Part shown: piece after piece, positions 25,533-37,276 of the stretch
Numbering within the stretch: position 1 is the first letter of the stretch
How the letters are laid out: every line of letters begins with the position of its first letter
Source: Catenulispora acidiphila DSM 44928
Lineage (GTDB): Bacteria > Actinomycetota > Actinomycetes > Streptomycetales > Catenulisporaceae
Reading direction: 5' to 3'
Assembly: GCF_000024025.1 (NCBI RefSeq)
Contig: NC_013131.1
Coordinates: forward strand, 9,218,229 to 9,282,228
DNA: 64,000 nucleotides
Notes under the pieces: model-generated
The model's input: only the letters and a program-made list of their open reading frames with translations
Databases searched by the model: none
Told to the model about the DNA's origin: nothing
Made by a program: the position numbers and the translations under genes

Positions 25533-26123
25533 TCAGCGCCCGTAGGGGAACAGGCGGCGGACGCGCCACACGCCGTCGTCGCCGTGCAGATAGAGCGCGA
25601 ACCCGGTGATCGGGAAGCGGGCCTCGTAGCCGGCGAGCGCCTCCTGGGCGCGGCTGAGGGATTCCTCGGGCAGCTCGTGGGCGACCGTCACGTGCGGGTG
25701 GTAGGGGAAGCGGGCTTCGCCGGCGAGGATGCCGGAGCGCACCAGTGCCTCGGTGGCGGCGCACTCCTCGGCGCCCTGGGCCACGCGGACGAAGGTCACC
25801 GGGGAGATCGGGCGGAAGGTGCCCGTGCCCTTCAGCAGCATCGAGAACGGCCGGCCGGAGGACGCCGCCTTGGCCAGGTGGTCCTCGATGCCCGGCAGGT
25901 CCTCGCGCTCGACCTCGCTCGGCGGGAGCAGCGTGACGTGGGTCGGGATCGCCAGCGCCATCGGGTCGTGGAAGGACTCGCGCCACTTCTGCAGCTCGGT
26001 GCCGTAGGGCTCCGGGACCGGCACCGCGACCCCGATGGTCACGGTGTCCGCGCCCCGGGTGCCGGCCGCGAAGGGGTTCGCGCCGGCGAAGGTCGCCGCG
26101 AGCGGATCGGAGACGCCGCCCAC
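25533..26123 (-). CDS. 2'-5' RNA ligase/2H phosphoesterase family protein
   Basis: A 196-residue protein with the two His-x-Thr motifs of 2H phosphoesterases: PTHVTLLPP near 60 and PHVTVAHEL near 140. These enzymes act on 2'-5' or cyclic phosphates in RNA or nucleotides; the physiological role in actinobacteria is not settled. GTG at 26123 is chosen: it has GGGGA 7 nt upstream and starts just 2 nt after the trpS stop, so the two are probably translated together. Similar ligase-trpS pairs are common in actinobacteria. Confidence 0.85.
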   Translation of the reverse strand: MGGVSDPLAATFAGANPFAAGTRGADTVTIGVAVPVPEPYGTELQKWRESFHDPMALAIPTHVTLLPPSEVEREDLPGIEDHLAKAASSGRPFSMLLKGTGTFRPISPVTFVRVAQGAEECAATEALVRSGILAGEARFPYHPHVTVAHELPEESLSRAQEALAGYEARFPITGFALYLHGDDGVWRVRRLFPYGR

Positions 26124-26125
26124 CG

Positions 26126-28853
<2,728 letters not shown>

Positions 28854-28859
28854 GCCCTG

Positions 28860-28865
28860 ATTCTA
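28860..28865 (-). promoter_or_regulatory. Leaderless-type -10 box for the CNNM gene
   Basis: TAGAAT on the minus strand, 6 nt before the GTG start; no Shine-Dalgarno sequence is present. Confidence 0.5.
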
Positions 28866-28968
28866 GGGACGCCCCGAGTGCCGCCGCTGAGACTGCGGGG
28901 GCGCAATGAAACGCCTGTGACGGCCCGATCTTCGCAACGATCGTGCGACGACACGCAACGAAGCCTGC

Positions 28969-28997
28969 TTGAGCAGGGAAAACGCGGTCCTTAAGCT
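28969..28997 (+). promoter_or_regulatory. Promoter of ddaH-rocD (leaderless)
   Basis: TTGAGC (28969-28974), a 17-nt spacer and TAAGCT (28992-28997), then 8 nt to the ATG at 29006. The predicted start of transcription falls at or next to the start codon. Confidence 0.65.
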
Positions 28998-29005
28998 CAG
29001 GTTGC

Positions 29006-29848
29006 ATGATCCCCGAGACACCCCTCGTGCCCTCGGCGGCACAGCGCGTGGCGATCCCGCGCCGGTACCTCATGTGCCCGCCCGACCATTTCGCGGTCAC
29101 CTACTCCATCAATCCGTGGATGGACCCGGAAGAACCGGTCGACGCCTCGCTGGCCGCGCGCCAGTGGGAGGCCCTGCGTGACGCGTACCTGGATCTGGGC
29201 CACCAGGTGGACTCCATCAAGCCGATCGAGGGCCTGCCGGACATGGTGTTCGCCGCCAACGGCGCCACGGTGGTCGGCGGCAAGGTCTTGGGCGCCGCGT
29301 TCCGGAACGACGAGCGCAAGGCCGAGGGCCCGGCGTACATGGAGTGGTTCCGCAAGAACGGCTTCCCGCAGATCCACGACCCGCAGTTCATCAACGAGGG
29401 CGAGGGCGACTTCCTCTACGCCGGCGACTGGATCCTGGCCGGCCACGGCTTCCGGTCCGACCCGAACGCGCATCTGGAGGCGCAGGAGTTCTTCGGGATG
29501 CCGGTGATCGGGCTGCGGCTGGTCGACCCGCGTTACTACCACCTGGACACCGCGCTCGCGGTCCTGGACAAGGACACGGTCGCCTACTTCCCGGAGGCGT
29601 TCTCGCCGGGTTCGCAGGCGGTGCTGCGCACGCTGTATCCGGACGCGGTCATCGCCACCGCCGAGGACGCCGCGGCGTTCGGGCTCAACGCGGTCTCCGA
29701 CGGTCTGCACGTCCTGCTGCCGCAGGCCGCCACGGGTCTGGCTGCCCAGCTCGCCGAGCGCGGGTACGAGCCGATCGGCATGGACCTGTCCGAACTGCTC
29801 AAGGCGGGCGGCTCTGTGAAGTGCTGCACGCTCGAGCTCCGGGGCTGA
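29006..29848 (+). CDS. ddaH: Dimethylargininase/amidinotransferase-fold hydrolase
   Basis: A 280-residue protein of the amidinotransferase fold. Family DDAH enzymes hydrolyse methylated arginine to citrulline; arginine or related guanidines are alternative substrates in bacteria. Visible active-site parts are the DMVFAANGA loop near 72 and the C-terminal catalytic Cys in SVKCCTLE near 273. A metal-free Cys/His/Glu mechanism applies in the family. rocD follows after 14 bp, so guanidine products can pass to ornithine catabolism. The promoter has a 17-nt spacer and a leaderless start. Confidence 0.85.
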   Translation: MIPETPLVPSAAQRVAIPRRYLMCPPDHFAVTYSINPWMDPEEPVDASLAARQWEALRDAYLDLGHQVDSIKPIEGLPDMVFAANGATVVGGKVLGAAFRNDERKAEGPAYMEWFRKNGFPQIHDPQFINEGEGDFLYAGDWILAGHGFRSDPNAHLEAQEFFGMPVIGLRLVDPRYYHLDTALAVLDKDTVAYFPEAFSPGSQAVLRTLYPDAVIATAEDAAAFGLNAVSDGLHVLLPQAATGLAAQLAERGYEPIGMDLSELLKAGGSVKCCTLELRG

Positions 29849-29862
29849 AAGGAGCCTGCATC

Positions 29863-31146
29863 GTGACCACGCTCTCTGACACCGGCCGGGACACCGAGCC
29901 GGGGACCTTCAAGGCCCAGGCCGGCGCCGGACCGCAGAACCCGCCCTCGGCCCGCGCCGAGGCGCTGATCGAGCAGTCCGACGCGCACACCGCGCACAAC
30001 TACCACCCGCTGCCGGTGGTGATCGCCGAGGCCGACGGCGCCTGGGTGACCGACGTCGACGGCAACCGCTACCTGGACATGCTCGCCGGGTACTCCGCGC
30101 TGAACTTCGGGCACCGCAACCCGGTGCTGCTGGCCGCGGCGCGCGAGCAGCTGGGGCGGGTGACGCTGACCTCGCGGGCGTTCCACCACGACCAGTTCGG
30201 GCCGTTCGTCGCGGAGCTGGCAGAGCTGTGCGGCAAGCAGGCGGCGCTGCCGATGAACTCCGGCGCCGAGGCGGTGGAGACCGCGCTGAAGACCGCGCGC
30301 AAGTGGGGATACCAGGTCAAGGGCGTGCCGGAAGACCGCGCGCAGATCATCACCTGCGAGGGCAACTTCCACGGCCGGACGCTGTCGATCGTGTCCTTCT
30401 CCACCGACCCCGACGCGCGCCACGAGTTCGGCCCGTTCACGCCGGGGTTCGTCTCAGTGCCCTACGGCGACGCCGCGGCGATCGAGGCCGCCATCACCGA
30501 CGACACCGTGGCGATCCTGCTGGAGCCGATCCAAGGCGAGGCCGGGGTCCTGGTGCCGCCGGAGGGATACCTGGCGGCGGTGCGCGAGATCTGCACGCGG
30601 CGCGGCATCCTGATGATGGCCGACGAGATCCAGTCCGGGCTGGGACGGACCGGGTACACGTTCGCGTGCGACTACGAGAACGTCGTGCCCGACGTCTACA
30701 TCCTGGGCAAGGCGCTCGGCGGCGGGATCCTGCCGGTGTCGGCGGTGGTCGCCGACCGCGACGTGCTCGGCGTGTTCGCCCCCGGCGAGCACGGCTCGAC
30801 GTTCGGCGGGAACCCGCTGGCGTGCGCGGTCGGACGCGCGGTGGTCGGGCTGCTGGCCACCGGCGAGTATCAGAGCCGCGCGCAGAAGCTCGGCACGCAC
30901 CTGCACGAGGCGCTGGCGAAGCTGCCGCCGGAGATGGTGCGCGAAGTCCGCGGCCGCGGTCTGTGGGCCGGTGTGGACATCGATCCCGGATTCGGCACCG
31001 GGCGCGAGATCTCGGAGAAGCTGATGGCGCGCGGAGTCCTCGCCAAGGACACGCACGGCTCGACGATCCGCATGGCGCCGCCGCTCGTGGTGACCGCGGA
31101 GGACCTGGACTGGGCAGTGCTGCAACTACAGAGCGCTCTGGGTTGA
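29863..31146 (+). CDS. rocD: Ornithine-oxoacid aminotransferase
   Basis: A 427-residue class III PLP aminotransferase that moves the delta-amino group of ornithine to 2-oxoglutarate, giving glutamate semialdehyde. PLP Lys is in ILGKALGGG near 285; the substrate and cofactor motifs NSGAEAVETALKTARKW near 135, NFHGRT near 170 and MADEIQSGLGRTG near 255 are all present. The N-terminal ~40 residues are longer than in many homologues. GTG at 29863 follows AAAGGAG. It is in an operon with ddaH; the Lrp-type gene downstream is a candidate regulator. Confidence 0.92.
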   Translation: MTTLSDTGRDTEPGTFKAQAGAGPQNPPSARAEALIEQSDAHTAHNYHPLPVVIAEADGAWVTDVDGNRYLDMLAGYSALNFGHRNPVLLAAAREQLGRVTLTSRAFHHDQFGPFVAELAELCGKQAALPMNSGAEAVETALKTARKWGYQVKGVPEDRAQIITCEGNFHGRTLSIVSFSTDPDARHEFGPFTPGFVSVPYGDAAAIEAAITDDTVAILLEPIQGEAGVLVPPEGYLAAVREICTRRGILMMADEIQSGLGRTGYTFACDYENVVPDVYILGKALGGGILPVSAVVADRDVLGVFAPGEHGSTFGGNPLACAVGRAVVGLLATGEYQSRAQKLGTHLHEALAKLPPEMVREVRGRGLWAGVDIDPGFGTGREISEKLMARGVLAKDTHGSTIRMAPPLVVTAEDLDWAVLQLQSALG

Positions 31147-31166
31147 TACTGTCTGTCGGTCGTGAC

Positions 31167-31191
31167 GGACCCGGCCTCGGCGGCCGGGTCC
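31167..31191 (+). terminator. Hairpin after rocD
   Basis: Perfect 9-bp stem GGACCCGGC / GCCGGGTCC, 20 bp past the rocD stop; lacks a T-tract. Confidence 0.5.
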
Positions 31192-31465
31192 GCGCGGCTC
31201 CGATCGGCCGCGCTCGCGGCGGGGGTACGGCCCGCTGCGGGCGCGGCTTCATCTTCTAAGACGCGCGCCGAGCCGATTTAGTCGCCTCGGAAACGAGATT
31301 TTTTCGGGTTCCGCGTCCGCGACGTCAGGGCGCGCCGATGGTGATCTTCACCCATGCGGCGGCGGTTCGGTACGGGAACCGTGGCGGCGCGGTGTCGGTC
31401 GGCGATCGGTGGTCGGCGTTAAGCGGTCGGCGACGCCGGTCCGGGGCCGCGACGCCGCAGACCGC

Positions 31466-31471
31466 TAATCT
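31466..31471 (+). promoter_or_regulatory. Leaderless-type -10 box for the Lrp-family gene
   Basis: TAATCT, 6 nt before the ATG at 31478. Confidence 0.45.
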
Positions 31472-31477
31472 CAGGGC

Positions 31478-31918
31478 ATGGACAGCCTCGACCGCGCGAT
31501 CATCGACGTGTTGCGGCGCGACGCCCGCGCGTCGTTCGCCGATGTCGGGGCGGAGGTGGGGTTGTCGGCTTCGGCGGTGAAGCGGCGGGTGGACCGGTTG
31601 CGGGCGGACGGGGCGATCCGGGGGTTCTCCGTGATCGTCGACCAGACCGCCCTGGGGTGGACCACCGAGGCTTTCGTCGAGGTCTACTGCGGGGACCGGA
31701 CCTCGCCGGATGTGATCCGGGAGTGTGTGTCCCGGCATCCGGAGGTGGTCGCGGCGTACACGATCACCGGCGACGCCGACGCGCTGCTGCACCTGGTCGC
31801 GGAGAACATGCGGCATCTGGAGGAGGCGCTGGAGCGGATCCGGCGGGAGCCGGAGATCCAGCGGACGCGGTCGGCGCTGGTGTTGACGCGGTTGTTGGCG
31901 CGCGATCCATTGCTTTGA
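31478..31918 (+). CDS. Lrp/AsnC-family regulator
   Basis: A 146-residue protein. Residues 1-50 are the winged HTH of the family (MDSLDRAIIDVLRRDARAS, then SASAVKRRVDRL); residues 65-140 form the RAM ligand domain (VEVYCGDRTSP, VVAAYTITGDADALLHLVAEN). Lrp-type proteins sense amino acids. It lies downstream of ddaH-rocD on the same strand, so control of that pair is plausible but not shown. Its 3' end is duplicated: a 16-bp unit containing the stop codon recurs 19 bp later (31910-31925 and 31929-31944). Confidence 0.88.
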   Translation: MDSLDRAIIDVLRRDARASFADVGAEVGLSASAVKRRVDRLRADGAIRGFSVIVDQTALGWTTEAFVEVYCGDRTSPDVIRECVSRHPEVVAAYTITGDADALLHLVAENMRHLEEALERIRREPEIQRTRSALVLTRLLARDPLL

Positions 31919-31943
31919 GACGCGAAACTTGCTTTGAGACGCG

Positions 31944-31980
31944 AGACGGCCCGGCGTCCCCATGGGAGGCCGGGCCGTCT
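31944..31980. terminator. Hairpin terminator between convergent lrp and mdh
   Basis: A 12-bp perfect stem AGACGGCCCGGC / GCCGGGCCGTCT with a 13-nt loop. It could serve both genes. Confidence 0.65.
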
Positions 31981-32024
31981 TCAGCAGTGAGCTCAGCGCT
32001 GGAGCGAAGAGTTCAGCAGTGGGC

Positions 32025-33047
<1,023 letters not shown>

Positions 33048-33213
33048 TTATGGATGTGTTGCCAGCCCACAGGCTACTCCTGGAGTACCAGCGGGGTTTC
33101 CGTCTGGTGGGAGCGGCGGCTGTGAGAAACGAGACACATCCGGGGAGCATCCGGTGTCAGTCCGCGCTCGGTTCGTTGCTGTCGGTGCCGGGTGGAAGAC
33201 TCGGACATAGCGA

Positions 33214-33229
33214 CGTGATACAGCTCACA
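33214..33229. promoter_or_regulatory. CRP/GlxR-like binding site
   Basis: CGTGA-TACAGC-TCACA matches the TGTGA-N6-TCACA palindrome with one change. It lies 25 bp before the VOC gene and 200 bp before mdh on the other strand. Confidence 0.5.
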
Positions 33230-33253
33230 TCGGCTCCCGAGAAAGGCCCTCTC

Positions 33254-34051
33254 ATGATCACTTCGGAGAACACCTCCAACCTCCCCGGCTGGATCGACCT
33301 CGGCTCTCCCGACGCCGGAGCCTCGGCCGAGTTCTACGGCCAGGTCTTCGGCTGGACCGCCGAGAACCTGATGCCGGAGTCCGCGGACGGTCCCGGCTAC
33401 TGGTCCTTGAAAAAGGACGGCAAGCAGGTCGCCGGTCTCGGCGGACTGACCGACCCCTCGGCCAGACCGGACTGGATGACCTACATCCGTGTCGCCGACG
33501 CGAACGCGACGGTGGCCGCCGCCGAGTCGAACGGCGCCAAGGTCCGCGTGCCGGTCACCGAGGTCCCCGGCGAGGGCTCCATGGCCCAGCTCACCGACCC
33601 CAGCGGCGCCGAGTTCGCGCTCTGGCAGTCCGGTGGGACCACCGGCTTCGAGGCCTGCTGCGTCGAGGACACGATGCTGTGGGCCGAGCTGTGGACGCGG
33701 GACCCGGCCGCGGCGAAGTCCTTCTATCCGGCGCTGTTCGGGTGGCAGGTCGAGCCGTACATGGAGGGCGCGCCGGAGAGCGGCGGCTACGACATGTGGA
33801 CGATGCAGCCCGGCGATCCCTTGGCTGCCTTCGGCGGGATCATGACGATCACCGACCAGGTGCCGATCCAGGACGAGAAGTGGATCCCCTACTTCATGGT
33901 CGCCGACGCCGACAGGACCGTGGAGCGCGTGAGCGCCGCCGGCGGCGCCGTCCTGATCCCGGCCGCCGACGCCCCGCCCGGACGGCTGGCGGCGCTGGCC
34001 GACCAGTTCGGGGCGCGCTTCAACATCCTGCAGCCGGCGCCGATGGGGTAG
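33254..34051 (+). CDS. VOC-family protein with two glyoxalase-like domains
   Basis: A 265-residue protein made of two repeats of the vicinal-oxygen-chelate fold (about 10-125 and 140-262). Each starts with a W-I/E-L-x(3)D-P/D-A-x(2)-F-Y pattern (GWIDLGSPDAGASAEFYG and AELWTRDPAAAKSFYP) and ends with D-P/Q-x-G-A-x-F. Members include dioxygenases, glyoxalases and binding proteins; the metal-ligand positions are not conserved enough to choose. The ATG follows GAGAAAGG. A CRP-like palindrome lies just upstream. Confidence 0.85.
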   Translation: MITSENTSNLPGWIDLGSPDAGASAEFYGQVFGWTAENLMPESADGPGYWSLKKDGKQVAGLGGLTDPSARPDWMTYIRVADANATVAAAESNGAKVRVPVTEVPGEGSMAQLTDPSGAEFALWQSGGTTGFEACCVEDTMLWAELWTRDPAAAKSFYPALFGWQVEPYMEGAPESGGYDMWTMQPGDPLAAFGGIMTITDQVPIQDEKWIPYFMVADADRTVERVSAAGGAVLIPAADAPPGRLAALADQFGARFNILQPAPMG

Positions 34052-34162
34052 CTCGTCGAGGAGACCGTGGAGCAGCCCGTGGAGCAGCCGACGCGGTAGG
34101 GGTCACCCACCGTCACCGGCCCTCACCGGCGCACCCCTGGACAGGCGGTGCACGATGGCAGC

Positions 34163-35401
34163 ATGACCTACACCGATGACGCCAAGGGCTTGCAGGAGGA
34201 CCTGGTCCGGCTGCGCCGCGACCTGCACCGGATACCGGAGATCGGCCTGAACCTGCCCCGCACCCAGGAGCGGGTCCTGGCCGCGCTCGACGGCCTGCCG
34301 CTGGAGATCACGCTGGGCTCGGAGCTGAACTCGGTGACGGCCGTGCTGCGCGGGACCGGCCCGGCGGCCGGCGGCGAGGGCTCGGCGCGGGCCGAGGGCT
34401 CGGCGCAGCCCCAGAAGCAGGCGGTGCTGCTGCGCGGGGACATGGACGCGCTGCCGGTGGTGGAGAAGACCGGGCGGGACTTCGCCGCCGCCGGTCCGAA
34501 CATGCACGCCTGCGGCCACGACCTGCACACCGCCATGCTGGTCGGCGCGGCGCGGCTGCTGTCGGGGCGCCGCGACCGGCTGGCCGGCGACGTGGTGTTC
34601 ATGTTCCAGCCCGGCGAGGAGGGCGACGACGGCGCCGGGCACATGATCCGCGAGGGGGTGCTGGACGCCGCCGGACCGCGCGTGATCGGCGCCTACGGCC
34701 TGCACGTGATGTCCGACCGCCTCCCGCGCGGGCAGTTCGTCTCCCGCGCCGGCACCTTCATGGCCGGCGCCGACGAGATCGCGGTGACGGTGCGCGGCGC
34801 CGGCGCGCACGGCTCGCTGCCGCACACCGGCAAGGACCCGATACCGGTGGCCTGCGAGATGGTCGTGGCGCTGCAGAGCATGGTGACGCGCAAGTTCGAC
34901 ATCTTCGACCCGGTGGTGATCACCGTCGGGGCGTTCCAGGCGGGCACCGCGGCGAACATCATCCCGGACGACGCCACCTTCCAGGTGACGATGCGCTCGT
35001 TCTCCCGCGAGTCCCGCGCCCGGATGCTGGACGTGGTGGTGGACCTGTTCAACGGACTCGCCGCGGCCTACGGCTGCGGGGTGGACATCACCTACAAGGA
35101 GCAATACCCGCCGACCGTGAACCACGCCCCCGAGGTCGACTTCCTGGAGGAGGTCACGCGCGAGGTGCACGGCGAGGAGCGCTTCGCCCGGATCCCCAAC
35201 CCGGTCCCCGGCGCCGAGGACTTCTCCCGGGTGCTGGAGGAGGTGTCGGGGACCTACGCCTTCCTCGGCGCGTGCACCGTGGAGGACTTCGCGAGCTCGC
35301 CGTCGAACCACAGCCCGCTGGCCGACTTCGACGACGCGGTGCTCGGCGACGGCGCGGCGCTGCTCGCCGAGCTCGCCGACCGGCGGCTCGCGCGCGGCTG
35401 A
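34163..35401 (+). CDS. M20-family amidohydrolase
   Basis: A 412-residue metallopeptidase-fold amidohydrolase of the hippurate/IAA-amino-acid hydrolase group. Metal and catalytic motifs: RGDMDALPV near 95, NMHACGHDLHTAMLVG near 115, FQPGEEGDDGAGHMI near 155 and a late GAEDFS near 350. Residues 70-88 hold a small Gly/Ser/Ala insertion. It probably cuts N-acyl amino acids, exact substrate unknown. ATG at 34163 is chosen, though an in-frame GTG at 34148 is possible. A very long perfect hairpin ends this gene and the convergent icd. Confidence 0.85.
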   Translation: MTYTDDAKGLQEDLVRLRRDLHRIPEIGLNLPRTQERVLAALDGLPLEITLGSELNSVTAVLRGTGPAAGGEGSARAEGSAQPQKQAVLLRGDMDALPVVEKTGRDFAAAGPNMHACGHDLHTAMLVGAARLLSGRRDRLAGDVVFMFQPGEEGDDGAGHMIREGVLDAAGPRVIGAYGLHVMSDRLPRGQFVSRAGTFMAGADEIAVTVRGAGAHGSLPHTGKDPIPVACEMVVALQSMVTRKFDIFDPVVITVGAFQAGTAANIIPDDATFQVTMRSFSRESRARMLDVVVDLFNGLAAAYGCGVDITYKEQYPPTVNHAPEVDFLEEVTREVHGEERFARIPNPVPGAEDFSRVLEEVSGTYAFLGACTVEDFASSPSNHSPLADFDDAVLGDGAALLAELADRRLARG

Positions 35402-35466
35402 CCATCGCCGGGGACACCGGGGACACCTACACACCGGCGGCTCAGAAACCTCAAGCGCGGCGGGCA

Positions 35467-35508
35467 ATAGAAGAGGTACGCGACCAGTTGGTCGCGTACC
35501 TCTTCTAT
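35467..35508. terminator. 42-bp perfect palindrome between convergent genes
   Basis: Two 20-nt arms, fully complementary, separated by only GT (35487-35488). It contains GAAGAGGTACGCGACCA and its complement. It is the only strong hairpin between the amidohydrolase gene and icd, so a two-way terminator is the natural reading; arms end in AGAAG/CTTCT, giving a T-rich side in each direction. Confidence 0.8.
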
Positions 35509-35556
35509 ACGGCTTCTCCGCAGTCCCCTGCGGTCCTACCCGGTGAAGACCACGGC

Positions 35557-36789
35557 TCAGGCCGAGGTCATCGCCTTCTGCAGGTTCTCGTCGATCGCGG
35601 CGAGGAACTCCTGCGTGGTCAGGTACGGCTGGTCCGGCGAGACGAGCAGGGCCAGGTCCTTGGTCATCTTGCCCTCCTCGACGGTCTGGACGCAGACGCG
35701 CTCCAGGGTCTCGGCGAACTTCACGACCTCGGGGGTGTTGTCGAACTTGCCGCGGTAGGCCAGGCCCTGGGTCCAGGCGTAGATCGAGGCGATCGGGTTG
35801 GTCGAGGTGGGCTTGCCCTGCTGGTGCTGGCGGTAGTGGCGGGTCACGGTGCCGTGCGCGGCCTCGGCCTCCACGGTCTTGCCGTCGGGCGCCATCAGCA
35901 CCGAGGTCATCAGGCCCAGCGAGCCGAAGCCCTGCGCGACGGTGTCGGACTGGACGTCGCCGTCGTAGTTCTTGCACGCCCAGACGTAGCCGCCCTCCCA
36001 CTTCAGCGCGGAGGCGACCATGTCGTCGATCAGGCGGTGCTCGTAGGTCAGGCCGGCGGCGTCGAACTCGGCCTTGAACTCGGTGTCGAAGACCTCCTGG
36101 AAGATGTCCTTGAAGCGGCCGTCGTAGCCCTTCAGGATCGTGTTCTTCGTCGAGAGGTACACCGGGTAGCCGCGGTTGAGGCCGTAGCGCATCGAGGCGC
36201 GGGCGAAGCCGCGGATCGACTCGTCCAGGTTGTACATCGCCAGCGCGACGCCCGAGCCCGGGAAGTCGAAGACGTTGAGCTCGACCGGCTCCCCGCCGTC
36301 CTTCGGGGTGAAGGTCAAGGTCAGCGTGCCTTCGCCCGGGACCTTCAGGTCGGTGGCGCGGTACTGGTCGCCGAAGGCGTGGCGGCCCACGACGATCGGC
36401 TTGGTCCAGCCCGGGACCAGGCGCGGGATGTTGCTGATCACGATCGGCTCGCGGAAGATCACGCCGTCGAGGATGTTGCGGATGGTGCCGTTCGGCGAGC
36501 GCCACATCTTCTTCAGGCCGAACTCCTCGACCCGCGCCTCGTCCGGGGTGATGGTGGCGCACTTCACGCCCACGCCGTACTGCTTGATCGCGTTCGCGGC
36601 GTCCACGGTGACCTGGTCGTCCGTGGCGTCGCGGTGCTCGATGCCCAGGTCGAAGTACTTCAGGTCGACGTCGAGGTAGGGCAGGATCAGCGAGTCCTTG
36701 ATGAACTGCCAGATGATCCGGGTCATCTCGTCGCCGTCGAGTTCGACGACGGGGTTCGCGACCTTGATCTTGGGACCGGAGTAGGCCAT
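35557..36789 (-). CDS. icd: NADP-dependent isocitrate dehydrogenase (homodimeric type)
   Basis: A 410-residue enzyme of the TCA cycle of the subgroup shared with eukaryotic mitochondrial/cytosolic IDH (N-terminus [20 protein letters not shown]). Substrate motif: [12 protein letters not shown] near 95; metal Asp in [19 protein letters not shown] near 275; NADP loop [17 protein letters not shown] near 310. It differs from the ~740-residue monomeric IDH found in many streptomycetes. The ATG follows AAGGA. A MarR-type palindrome lies 28 bp before the start. Confidence 0.95.
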   Translation of the reverse strand: MAYSGPKIKVANPVVELDGDEMTRIIWQFIKDSLILPYLDVDLKYFDLGIEHRDATDDQVTVDAANAIKQYGVGVKCATITPDEARVEEFGLKKMWRSPNGTIRNILDGVIFREPIVISNIPRLVPGWTKPIVVGRHAFGDQYRATDLKVPGEGTLTLTFTPKDGGEPVELNVFDFPGSGVALAMYNLDESIRGFARASMRYGLNRGYPVYLSTKNTILKGYDGRFKDIFQEVFDTEFKAEFDAAGLTYEHRLIDDMVASALKWEGGYVWACKNYDGDVQSDTVAQGFGSLGLMTSVLMAPDGKTVEAEAAHGTVTRHYRQHQQGKPTSTNPIASIYAWTQGLAYRGKFDNTPEVVKFAETLERVCVQTVEEGKMTKDLALLVSPDQPYLTTQEFLAAIDENLQKAMTSA

Positions 36790-36816
36790 GGCGGATCGTC
36801 CTTACGGATCGGGAAT

Positions 36817-36834
36817 TATCTCGACCTCAAGATA
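36817..36834. promoter_or_regulatory. 18-bp palindrome before icd (MarR/TamR-like)
   Basis: On the icd strand it reads TATCTTGA-GG-TCGAGATA, 7 of 8 arm positions complementary. The site lies 28 bp upstream of the icd ATG, where it could overlap the promoter. Confidence 0.5.
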
Positions 36835-36899
36835 CATGGCCGCATATGCCCGCCGCCAAGCGGAGCCGGAAGCACCGTGACGAACACGACAGACGGCCC

Positions 36900-37208
36900 T
36901 CAGTTCGAGAAGATCCCCTGCACCAGCAGCCCCAGGACCACCAGCGTCGTGCCGACGATCGTGTAGGTGCTGACGTCGATCGCCCGGCGCCGGACGGCCA
37001 GCGTGCCGACCACCCGGGTCGGCAGGAACAGCCGCAGCCCGGCGGCCAGCAGCAGCGACATGCCCATCACCGCGGCGCCCTGGAAGACCTCGTCGTGCAG
37101 TATCACCGTCATGCCGAAGCCGAACGCGGCCAGCACCGCCAGGATCGGCCACTCCGCGACGACCGATCGGCCGAAGGAGGCTCCCGGAGGACGGTTGTTC
37201 ACTGCCAT
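36900..37208 (-). CDS. DUF3017 membrane protein
   Basis: A 102-residue protein with three hydrophobic helices (about 18-38, 42-60 and 78-100) and short basic loops. Its size, topology and place near folD and mdh fit DUF3017, an actinobacterial family of unknown function. ATG at 37208 is used, with TAGAGT 6 nt upstream and no Shine-Dalgarno sequence. It is separated from the next gene upstream by 68 bp. Confidence 0.75.
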   Translation of the reverse strand: MAVNNRPPGASFGRSVVAEWPILAVLAAFGFGMTVILHDEVFQGAAVMGMSLLLAAGLRLFLPTRVVGTLAVRRRAIDVSTYTIVGTTLVVLGLLVQGIFSN

Positions 37209-37214
37209 GGGCAA

Positions 37215-37220
37215 ACTCTA
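37215..37220 (-). promoter_or_regulatory. Leaderless-type -10 box for the DUF3017 gene
   Basis: TAGAGT on the minus strand, 6 nt before the ATG at 37208. Confidence 0.4.
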
Positions 37221-37276
37221 TCCGCGCCGCCCGACCCGCCACGACCGTGATCTGTAACGAGCGCGCTACGAGCGCG

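Larger units (their letters stand above)
31147..31477. other. Region between rocD and lrp
   Basis: A hairpin at 31167-31191 (GGACCCGGC / GCCGGGTCC around a 7-nt loop) may end the rocD transcript, though no T-run follows. A TTTTTT stretch lies near 31300. A leaderless-type box precedes the next gene. No coding sequence is supported. Confidence 0.5.

Noticed and set aside
35467-35508. Insertion-sequence end or attachment site
   Set aside because: No transposase, integrase or target duplication is near; it lies exactly between two convergent stops.
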